In this document: in pieces, positions 1-5,924 of the stretch | Layout: every line of letters begins with the position of its first letter | How positions within the stretch are numbered: position 1 is the stretch's first letter | From: a gamma proteobacterium symbiont of Lucinoma myriamae | Lineage (GTDB): Bacteria; Pseudomonadota; Gammaproteobacteria; GRL18 | Assembly: GCA_025655635.1 (NCBI GenBank) | Contig: JAHXIM010000493.1 | Location: forward strand, 1 to 8,871 | Direction of reading: 5' to 3' | Length of the DNA stretch: 8,871 nt | Notes under the pieces: model-generated | Database searches by the model: none | The model's input: only the letters and a program-made list of their open reading frames with translations | What the model was told of the DNA's origin: nothing | Position numbers and translations under genes: made by a program

Positions 1-84
1 ATGATTTTTGGTGGTAATATCATGATATTTCACTATAATTTCAATGGGTTATGATTATAGACCATTTTCAACTGATTTTTATAG
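1..84. other. Non-coding left edge, unrelated to the gene that follows
   Basis: All three forward frames here are short or stop-rich and none resembles the N-terminal part of YjgR, which should lie immediately upstream of the DUF853 remnant. In the frame of that remnant there are stops at 52-54, 58-60, 73-75 and 82-84. The stretch is very AT-rich and contains a perfect 14-base palindrome at 16-29 (AATATCATGATATT). The likeliest reading is the end of an inserted or rearranged segment whose junction with the ATPase gene lies at about 82-85. I see no recognisable insertion-sequence end, transposase or intron motif, so its identity is open. Confidence 0.4.
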
Positions 85-1191
85 GTTCATACCACCATTT
101 CAGAAATGGGCCCTCTTTTATTAAGCAACCTCTTAGAGCTCAATGAGGTACAAGGCGGTATTTTATATAGTGCTTTTGCCATTGCCGATGATGAGGGTTT
201 ATTACTATTAGATTTAAAAGATCTGCGCAGTATGCTCTCATGGATGGGGAAAAATGCCAAAACACTCTCGATGGAGTATGGTAATATCAGCAGCTCAAGT
301 TTAGGAGCCATACAAAGACGCCTGCTTGTTCTTGAAGAACAAGGCGGTGAGAATTTATTTGCCGAGCCTGCCTTAAAATTAGACGACCTGATGATCACAG
401 ATTTTTCAGGTCAGGGTGTTATCAGTATTATGGATGTCACCAAGCTGATGAATCAATCTCCCAAAGTCTATGCTTCTTTCTTAATCTGGTTACTGGCCGA
501 ATTATATGAACAATTACCTGAAGTCGGAGGTGCAGAAAAACCCAAACTTGTACTGTTTTTTGATGAAGCGCATCTTATATTTGATCGTGCGCCCCGCTCC
601 CTTGTTGATAAAATAGAGCAAGTAGTCCGTCTCATTCGCTCCAAGGGAGTTGGTGTCTATTTCATCAGTCAAAGTCCCTTAGATATCCTGGAAGACATTA
701 TGGGGCAATTAGGTACAAAGATTCAGCATGCACTACGCGCATTCACACCAAAAGATAAGAAAAATGTAAAATTGGTCGCAGATACTTTTAGAGAGAATCC
801 GGAACTCGATACCCGCAGCGCTATTACCGAACTAAAAACAGGTGAAGCCCTTGTTTCAGTACTTGATGACAACGGTGCTCCAACTCCTGTTGAACGAATA
901 TTAATATGTCCTCCTGAATCACGTATCGGCCCTTTAAATACCACAGAACGTCAGGACATCATGAATCGCTCTCCCATGAAAGGACGCTATGATGAAGACA
1001 TTGATCGTGAATCGGCCTATGAGATCCTTAAAGAACGTGCTCAGGAAAAAGCCAAAGCAGAAAAAAAACCTCGCGCATCAAATCGTCAAAGCTATGCTGA
1101 GTCAATTACAAAAAGTATTTTACGTTCCGTTGGCAGCTCATTAGGTCGCCAGATTGTGCGCGGTATTATGAAGACATTGTTGGGGAAATAG
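85..1191 (+). pseudogene. yjgR: 5'-truncated YjgR-like DUF853 (HerA-type) ATPase
   Basis: This is the C-terminal part of a DUF853 ATPase, a HerA/FtsK-like P-loop family of poorly defined role; E. coli YjgR is about 500 residues. The open frame from ATG 106 gives 361 residues. Similarity to YjgR starts upstream of that ATG: codons 85-105 read VHTTISE, matching YjgR VRATVSD before the shared GPLLL, and an in-frame TAG at 82-84 ends it. Roughly the first 110-115 residues, including the Walker A loop (GATGTGKT in YjgR), are absent. Counted from ATG 106, the Walker B motif LVLFFDEAH lies at 148-156, followed by the conserved KIEQVVRLIRSKGVGV at 169-184, the LGTKIQHALRAFTPKD block at 202-217 and the MNRSPMKGRY region. 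The tail is basic and ends in RQIVRGIMKTLLGK, as in the family. No Shine-Dalgarno sequence precedes ATG 106, and without Walker A the product could not bind ATP normally. I infer a pseudogene. The frame is otherwise intact, so the break may be recent. The family assignment is firm; the cause of the truncation is not visible. Confidence 0.85.
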
Positions 1192-1308
1192 TTAGGAAAA
1201 TAAATACAATTATACAGGGTGCAAGTCTCTGACAGGTAAGGATTAAACTAAATGACCATAATCATGAATGATATTGATCATTTAATTCAACTTTTCTAGT
1301 TTTTTTGT
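1192..1308. other. Convergent intergenic region with two small hairpins
   Basis: This gap separates the rightward ATPase remnant from the leftward DUF302 gene. A 5-bp hairpin pairs 1215-1219 (CAGGG) with 1227-1231 (CTCTG), with loop TGCAAGT and one G-U pair. It is followed by GACAGGTAAGG, a style of sequence that recalls parts of group II intron domain I. A second, AT-rich hairpin pairs AATGAT (1267-1272) with ATCATT (1277-1282), loop ATTG. A run of seven T lies at 1300-1306 but 15 or more bases from that stem, so it is at best a poor rightward terminator. No convincing terminator for the leftward gene was seen. Confidence 0.3.
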
Positions 1309-2010
1309 TTAGAAGTCCCCTTCAGCAGCACGTTCCATAATTTCAAGAATAATTGTCTTTACTTTTATTGCTTCAGCTTTTAACGCTGGAGGTAGTGGTT
1401 TTCCACCATAAATCATTAGATCCATATTCAGAGAATAAAGCCATAATTTGCCGGTCTTATCTTCAACCAGTGAAATACGACAAGGTAAATAAGCTGAAAA
1501 TGCATCGTTATAATCAAGCATCTGTGCTGCTGTTAACGAGTTACAAAACAGGAATATTTTCACAAAACGATACGGTTTCTCTGTCTTTGCTGCAATGTCT
1601 AAAGAAAGTGGTAATTCACCAACATTTGCAATGTTAAGCTCATTAGCAATAGTCTTTAAACTTTTTTCAATATCTTCTGCAGTAAGACCTTCTTCTACAG
1701 GAAAACGCCAGACAGTGGCGCTGGCAGCATCTTTATACTTTAATATGTTTTGCACCAGTTCAGTATAGGCTTTGGTCGCACCCGGATCAAAATCACTCAG
1801 AGTATTTTTAACATTCATATACAAAACGCCGGATGCAATAATAGCCACCAGGCCAACTAAGGCAAGGATATTTTTAAACAAAATAATTCTCCAGTTTTTG
1901 GGTTTGGTTTTTAAGTTGAAAAAGTAATAATCTGACGAACCAAAGTCTATATCATCCTGATAAAGACTTTGGTTCCAGTAATTCTGAATTTTATTATTAT
2001 GTCTGTTCAA
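1309..2010 (-). CDS. Membrane-anchored DUF302 domain protein
   Basis: The 233-residue product has a polar N-terminus (1-40), one hydrophobic helix at about 43-64 (IILFKNILALVGLVAIIASGVL) and a soluble domain from about 98 onward. The segment FLFCNSLTAAQMLDYNDAFSAYLPCRISLVED (153-184), followed by GKLWLYSLNMDLMIYG, has the typical DUF302 layout, including the LPCR strand-turn and the later aromatic strand. DUF302 is a small alpha/beta domain of unknown biochemical role, found in many sulfur- and metal-metabolising bacteria; I assign no function. By charge the soluble part is probably periplasmic, but topology is uncertain. The start is odd: the best in-frame start is TTG at 2010-2008 with no clear Shine-Dalgarno, and the first in-frame ATG is residue 65, beyond the membrane helix. 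The frame stays open upstream to a TAG at about 2059-2061, encoding about 20 plausible residues, so a CTG or other upstream start cannot be excluded. It stands alone between the ATPase remnant and yejF, 148 bases from yejF. Confidence 0.75.
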   Translation of the reverse strand: MNRHNNKIQNYWNQSLYQDDIDFGSSDYYFFNLKTKPKNWRIILFKNILALVGLVAIIASGVLYMNVKNTLSDFDPGATKAYTELVQNILKYKDAASATVWRFPVEEGLTAEDIEKSLKTIANELNIANVGELPLSLDIAAKTEKPYRFVKIFLFCNSLTAAQMLDYNDAFSAYLPCRISLVEDKTGKLWLYSLNMDLMIYGGKPLPPALKAEAIKVKTIILEIMERAAEGDF

Positions 2011-2060
2011 ATTAATGAACAGGTAGCGACTTAATTCTTCACTTTTTTTATTATTTTGCT

Positions 2061-2069
2061 AATATATCA
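2061..2069 (-). promoter_or_regulatory. Possible extended -10 promoter for the DUF302 gene
   Basis: On the - strand, TGATATATT (2069 down to 2061) fits an extended -10 element (TG, one base, then TATATT, 5 of 6 matches to TATAAT). It lies about 50 bases upstream of the TTG start. No good -35 box accompanies it, which extended -10 promoters tolerate. The surrounding 2041-2120 is almost pure A/T, so chance matches are expected. The proposal rests on position only. Confidence 0.3.
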
Positions 2070-2119
2070 CAAATTATGTGTGTTTTTATAGATTTTAATA
2101 TTTTTTATTGTATTTTATT

Positions 2120-2157
2120 GATGTTAATTAAGCGTTAAGCTTTTCATCACCAACATC
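2120..2157. repeat. Imperfect inverted repeat between yejF and the DUF302 gene
   Basis: GATGTT (2120-2125) pairs with AACATC (2152-2157), and inside it AAGC (2130-2133) pairs with GCTT (2139-2142). It starts two bases beyond the yejF stop codon, where an operon terminator would be expected. On the leftward transcript, however, the 3' side is followed by A-rich and not U-rich sequence, so it lacks the hallmark of an intrinsic terminator. It may instead stabilise the 3' end of the yej transcript, or be chance in AT-rich DNA. Confidence 0.25.
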
Positions 2158-2158
2158 T

Positions 2159-3775
2159 TTATTTAAAGAGAGAAGCTGTGAGCAAATTTTGTGTATAAGT
2201 TTCTTTGGGAGTACTGAAAATCTCACACGTTTCACCTGTTTCGATGATTTTGCCGTCTTTCATCACCATAATACGATGTGCTACGGCTTCAATCACCTTT
2301 AAATCATGAGTTATGAACAAGTAAGAAATTTTATGACGTTCCTGCAATTCTCTTAATAAAACGAGAACCTGTTTTTGTACGGAAACATCTAACGCACTGG
2401 TTGGCTCATCGAGTAATATCAGTTTGGGTTCAAGAATAACCACACGAGCAATTGCAATACGCTGTCGCTGTCCTCCTGAAAATTCATGGGGATAGCGCCA
2501 GAGAATATCATCCTCCAAACCCACTTCAAGCAATACCTTTTGTATTTTTTCCCTGCGTTGTTCTTTATTCAAGTGTGGGAAATGAATTTGTAATCCTTCA
2601 CCAACAATCTGTTCAATCGTCATTCTCGGTGATAGTGAAGAATAGGGATCTTGAAAAACAACCTGAAATTCTTTGCGCAAAGGACGTAAAGCAGTATGTG
2701 TTAAGTGATCAATTTGTTTTTGATCAAAATAAATTTCCCCGGAACAATGCTCTAATTTAAGTAAACACCGACCTAAGGTTGATTTGCCTGAACCAGACTC
2801 ACCCACTATACCTAATGTTTCACCTTCTCTAAGCACCAGATCAATATTATCAACTGCTTTGACTGTATTTGATGTCCTGCGAAAAAATCCCTTAGTACTG
2901 GTAAAATGACACTTTAAGTGATGTCCTGAAAGCAATTCTTTATTTTTCTGTAATGCAGATGTCTCATTATCAGGAATGATTCGTTCTGGTTCGCTATTGA
3001 GTAGTTTTATGGTATAGGGATGTTGTGGTGCATCAAATAAGCCGTCTACCCTTCCCTGTTCAACAATATCGCCTTCCTGCATGACACAAACATGATCGGC
3101 AAAACGTTTCACCAGATTAAGATCGTGAGTGATCATCAGAACTGCCATAGAAAACTCTTTTTTAAGTTTTTCTAATAAGAGTAATATTTGCAGCTGCACT
3201 GTCACGTCTAAGGCTGTTGTCGGTTCATCGGCAATTAAAAGTTTTGGCTCACAGGCAAGTGCCATAGAAATCATCATGCGCTGACGTTGGCCGCCCGATA
3301 AAAGATGAGGAAAGGCTTCAAAACGATAATGCGGATCGAGTATTCCGGTTAATTCCATTAATTCAATAGCACGTTTTTTTGCTGCCGGTTTACTCATACC
3401 CTTATGTATCAGCATAGGCTCCATAATTTGATCACCCACTGTGAAGGTGGGATTTAATGAGGTCATGGGTTCTTGAAAAATCATTGAAATTTCACTACCA
3501 CGAACGGATTTTATATTGCTATCATCAACACCCAATAAGTTTTTACCAAGAAAAGAAATCGAACCTGATGAATAGTTTACTTTTTCTTCATCATGCAGGC
3601 GTAATATAGACATTGCTGTGACCGACTTTCCAGAGCCCGATTCACCGACCAGTGCCATAGTTTCACCCGCAGCCATTGAAAAGTTAATATCACGAACAAC
3701 GTTGACTGATCCGGCCAGTGTGTCGAAATTAACACTCAAATCTTTGACATCAAGAATACTATTTTGTTTGTTCAT
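2159..3775 (-). CDS. yejF: YejF, peptide ABC transporter with two fused ATPase domains
   Basis: This cytoplasmic ATPase subunit powers the YejABEF importer for oligopeptides (and microcin C in E. coli). Its 538 residues carry two complete ABC cassettes, as in E. coli YejF (529). Cassette 1: Walker A GESGSGKS at 44-51, Q-loop Q101, signature LSGGQ at 159-163, Walker B LLIADE at 179-184, switch H217. Cassette 2: Walker A GESGSGKS at 325-332, Q375, signature FSGGQ at 432-436, Walker B LILLDE at 452-457, switch H490. All key residues are present in both halves, so both ATP sites look competent. Each cassette ends in the HPYT/ETYT-type tail of the Dpp/Opp group (252-255 and 525-528). The linker at about 262-285 is short. 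It is the last gene of the operon, starting 9 bases after the yejE stop; the preceding AAAGTGA can pair through GTGA with the far 3' end of 16S rRNA. Identity as YejF, and not separate DppD/DppF, is clear from the fusion and gene order. Confidence 0.95.
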   Translation of the reverse strand: MNKQNSILDVKDLSVNFDTLAGSVNVVRDINFSMAAGETMALVGESGSGKSVTAMSILRLHDEEKVNYSSGSISFLGKNLLGVDDSNIKSVRGSEISMIFQEPMTSLNPTFTVGDQIMEPMLIHKGMSKPAAKKRAIELMELTGILDPHYRFEAFPHLLSGGQRQRMMISMALACEPKLLIADEPTTALDVTVQLQILLLLEKLKKEFSMAVLMITHDLNLVKRFADHVCVMQEGDIVEQGRVDGLFDAPQHPYTIKLLNSEPERIIPDNETSALQKNKELLSGHHLKCHFTSTKGFFRRTSNTVKAVDNIDLVLREGETLGIVGESGSGKSTLGRCLLKLEHCSGEIYFDQKQIDHLTHTALRPLRKEFQVVFQDPYSSLSPRMTIEQIVGEGLQIHFPHLNKEQRREKIQKVLLEVGLEDDILWRYPHEFSGGQRQRIAIARVVILEPKLILLDEPTSALDVSVQKQVLVLLRELQERHKISYLFITHDLKVIEAVAHRIMVMKDGKIIETGETCEIFSTPKETYTQNLLTASLFK

Positions 3776-3784
3776 TTAATCACT

Positions 3785-4834
3785 TTATCCACGTCGGGTG
3801 TCCAATGCCTCACGCAAGGCTTCACCTATAAAAATTAATAACACCAGGGTACCTACAAGTACAGAAAAAGTAGTCATTGATAGCCACCAGGCATCAATAT
3901 TCTCTTTACCCTGAGATAATAATTCCCCCAGACTTGGAGTAGATGGTGGTACGCCGAGTCCCAGATAATCTAAACTGGTTAATGCTAAAATAGAACCACT
4001 GATGCGAAAGGGTAAAAATGTCAGAACCGGCACCATACTATTGGGTAATAGATGTTTGAACATAATCCCCACATTGGACACACCCATTGAACGGGCGGCC
4101 TGAACATAATCAAGATTTCGTCCACGCAGGAACTCTGCCCTGACATAATCAGATAAGCCCATCCAGCCGAACATGGATAAAAGAATAATTAATAAACCAA
4201 TACTGGGTTTAAAAATAGAAGCAAAAATAATCAATAAATAAAGTTCAGGCATAGAACTCCAGATTTCAATCAGTCGCTGAGTCACCAGATCCACTTTGCC
4301 TACAAAATACCCTTGAATACTGCCGACAATAATTCCAATAACCACTCCGATTGCCGTCAAAACCAGTGCAAAAAGAACGGACAAACGAAAGCCATAAATC
4401 AAACGGGCTAACACATCCCTGCCGCGATCATCAGTACCTAAAAAGTTTTGTTCTGAAGGCCTTGCCGGATTGGGTAATTCCGCAAAGTAATTAATTGAAT
4501 CATAACGGTAATTATTAATTGGATAAATTGCCCAGTTACCATTAGCCAATATTTTCTCTTTGATATAGGGATCGTTATAATCCGTCATGGTGACAAAGTC
4601 ACCACCAAAGGTTGTCTCAGGATAATCATTCCACAGTGGAAAGTAATATTGCTGTTCATATTGAATAAGTAACGGCTTATCATTACTGATCAATTCAGCA
4701 AATAAGCTCACACCAAAAATTAGTGTAAAGAGCCATAAGGAATAATAGCCGCGGCGATTATTTTTAAAACGCATCCAGGCTCGTTGATAAGGAGATAAAT
4801 TTGATAATTGTTCATTATTGAGTGTTGTTGACAT
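3785..4834 (-). CDS. yejE: YejE, inner-membrane permease of the peptide importer
   Basis: This is the second permease subunit of YejABEF (DppC/OppC type). Its 349 residues compare with 341 in E. coli. The N-terminal RAWMRFKNNRRGYYSLWLF (18-36) closely matches E. coli YejE and leads into the first membrane helix (about 32-50). A large periplasmic loop follows (about 51-145), containing NDKPLL, the FGGDF region and FLGTDDRGRDVLARLIYG (131-148). The membrane helices of the transport domain lie at about 150-173, 196-225, 267-290 and 320-340. The cytoplasmic EAA loop that contacts the ATPase is VQAARSMGVSNVGIMFKHLLPN (244-265). The LTSLDYLGLGVPPSTPSLGELLSQG block (285-309) is highly typical of the family. 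The start is set by a strong Shine-Dalgarno, GGAGGAG, that overlaps the yejB stop codon. Confidence 0.95.
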   Translation of the reverse strand: MSTTLNNEQLSNLSPYQRAWMRFKNNRRGYYSLWLFTLIFGVSLFAELISNDKPLLIQYEQQYYFPLWNDYPETTFGGDFVTMTDYNDPYIKEKILANGNWAIYPINNYRYDSINYFAELPNPARPSEQNFLGTDDRGRDVLARLIYGFRLSVLFALVLTAIGVVIGIIVGSIQGYFVGKVDLVTQRLIEIWSSMPELYLLIIFASIFKPSIGLLIILLSMFGWMGLSDYVRAEFLRGRNLDYVQAARSMGVSNVGIMFKHLLPNSMVPVLTFLPFRISGSILALTSLDYLGLGVPPSTPSLGELLSQGKENIDAWWLSMTTFSVLVGTLVLLIFIGEALREALDTRRG

Positions 4835-4843
4835 ATTTACCTA

Positions 4844-4850
4844 CTCCTCC
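4844..4850 (-). promoter_or_regulatory. Strong yejE ribosome binding site at the yejB stop
   Basis: The leftward strand reads TAGGAGGAG across 4852-4844: TAG is the yejB stop and GGAGGAG is a near-perfect Shine-Dalgarno sequence. It sits 9 bases before the yejE ATG (4834). It is the strongest such site in the operon and supports the chosen yejE start. The arrangement suggests translational coupling, so that ribosomes ending yejB re-initiate on yejE and keep the two permeases balanced. Confidence 0.7.
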
Positions 4851-5905
4851 TAGTTTGATTTGGCTGAATCAAATTTAATACGAGGATCAATCAAAACATA
4901 AGACAGATCAGTAATGAGCTTAGTAAACAAGCCTAACAGGGTAAATAAAAAAAGTGAGCCTAATACCACGGGGTAATCACGACGAACAATGGATTCATAA
5001 GACAATAAACCCAGACCATCCAGCGAAAAAATAGTTTCTATCAATAAACTGCCGGCAAAAAAAGCCGCTAAAAAACTGGCTGGAAACCCAGTCACCAGGG
5101 GTATTAAAGCGTTTCTAAAGACATGCTTGTATAACACCTGATTACCGCTTAAACCTTTTGCTTTTGCCGTAACCACATAATTTTTACGTATTTCTTCCAG
5201 GAAGCTGTTTTTTGTCAGCATGGTCATCACAGCAAAACTGCCAATCACAGAAGAAATAATGGGTAACACCATATGCCATAAATAATCCGTTGTTTTACCA
5301 AACCAGCTGAGCTGCTCCCAATTATCAGATGTCAGTCCTTTAAGTGGAAAAACATCAAAAAAGCTTCCGCCGCCAAATAAAACCAGCAGTAAAATTGCCA
5401 GTACAAAGCCCGGTATGGCATAACCCACTAAAACAATGGTACTGGAAATTACATCGAACCGGGTTCCATCCCTTACAGCTTTGGCAATGCCCAGCGGAAT
5501 ACAGGTCAGATAAGTAATAAAAAATGTCCACATCCCCAGGCTGATTGAAACAGGTAGTTTATCAACAATTAATTCTGTCACTGACTGATGATGATGATAA
5601 CTCTCACCAAAATCAAAATGAATATAATTGCTCATCATAGTGACAAAACGTTCGACAGGCGGTTTATCAAAACCATATAGCGCCTTTATTTCATCAAGTC
5701 GTTCTTTATCAATACCCTCCGCACCACGATATAATTCACTGGCAGTATTGCCTGCTTCAGTCATTTGATCCTGTCCAGTCAATTGTGCAACCAATTGTTC
5801 AACCGGACCGCCTGGAACAAACTGAGTAATGACAAAAGTGATGAGCATGACACCAAATAAAGTTGGAATCATCAGTAGTAATCGTTTAAAAATATAATAA
5901 AGCAT
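4850..5905 (-). CDS. yejB: YejB, inner-membrane permease of the peptide importer
   Basis: This is the first permease subunit of YejABEF (DppB/OppB type); 351 residues against 364 in E. coli. The N-terminus MLYYIFKRLLLMIPTLFGVM leads into the first membrane helix (about 9-28) and the conserved VPGGPVEQ (30-37). A periplasmic loop (about 38-118) holds YGFDKPPVERF (77-87) and YIHFDFGESY (94-103), as in E. coli YejB. Further helices lie at about 122-142, 155-177, 208-230, 270-292 and 312-334. The EAA loop is YVVTAKAKGLSGNQVLYKHVFRNALIPL (243-270). The C-terminus DLSYVLIDPRIKF (333-345) is family-typical. The E. coli protein is longer mainly in the loop after PGGPV. The gene starts 19 bases after the yejA stop. 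Its ribosome site is weak (AAGTGA, about 8 bases upstream), so coupling to yejA translation is plausible. Confidence 0.95.
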   Translation of the reverse strand: MLYYIFKRLLLMIPTLFGVMLITFVITQFVPGGPVEQLVAQLTGQDQMTEAGNTASELYRGAEGIDKERLDEIKALYGFDKPPVERFVTMMSNYIHFDFGESYHHHQSVTELIVDKLPVSISLGMWTFFITYLTCIPLGIAKAVRDGTRFDVISSTIVLVGYAIPGFVLAILLLVLFGGGSFFDVFPLKGLTSDNWEQLSWFGKTTDYLWHMVLPIISSVIGSFAVMTMLTKNSFLEEIRKNYVVTAKAKGLSGNQVLYKHVFRNALIPLVTGFPASFLAAFFAGSLLIETIFSLDGLGLLSYESIVRRDYPVVLGSLFLFTLLGLFTKLITDLSYVLIDPRIKFDSAKSN

Positions 5906-5924
5906 AAAATGTCACTTTTTGACC

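Noticed and set aside
87..398. 103-codon leftward open frame opposite the ATPase remnant
   Set aside because: It lies antisense to codons clearly homologous to YjgR, has no recognisable domain and no ribosome site.
723..944. 73-codon leftward open frame within the ATPase remnant
   Set aside because: Antisense shadow of the conserved C-terminal ATPase region; composition is not protein-like.
1353..1637. 94-codon rightward open frame opposite the DUF302 gene
   Set aside because: The opposite strand encodes a recognisable DUF302 domain across the same bases.
2061..2078. CACA/TGTG inverted repeat near 2067-2081 as an operator
   Set aside because: The arms are only four bases long in AT-rich DNA and match no known operator.
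2452..2760. 102-codon rightward open frame opposite yejF
   Set aside because: It lies across the second ATP-binding cassette of YejF, whose Q-loop and signature motif are encoded on the other strand.
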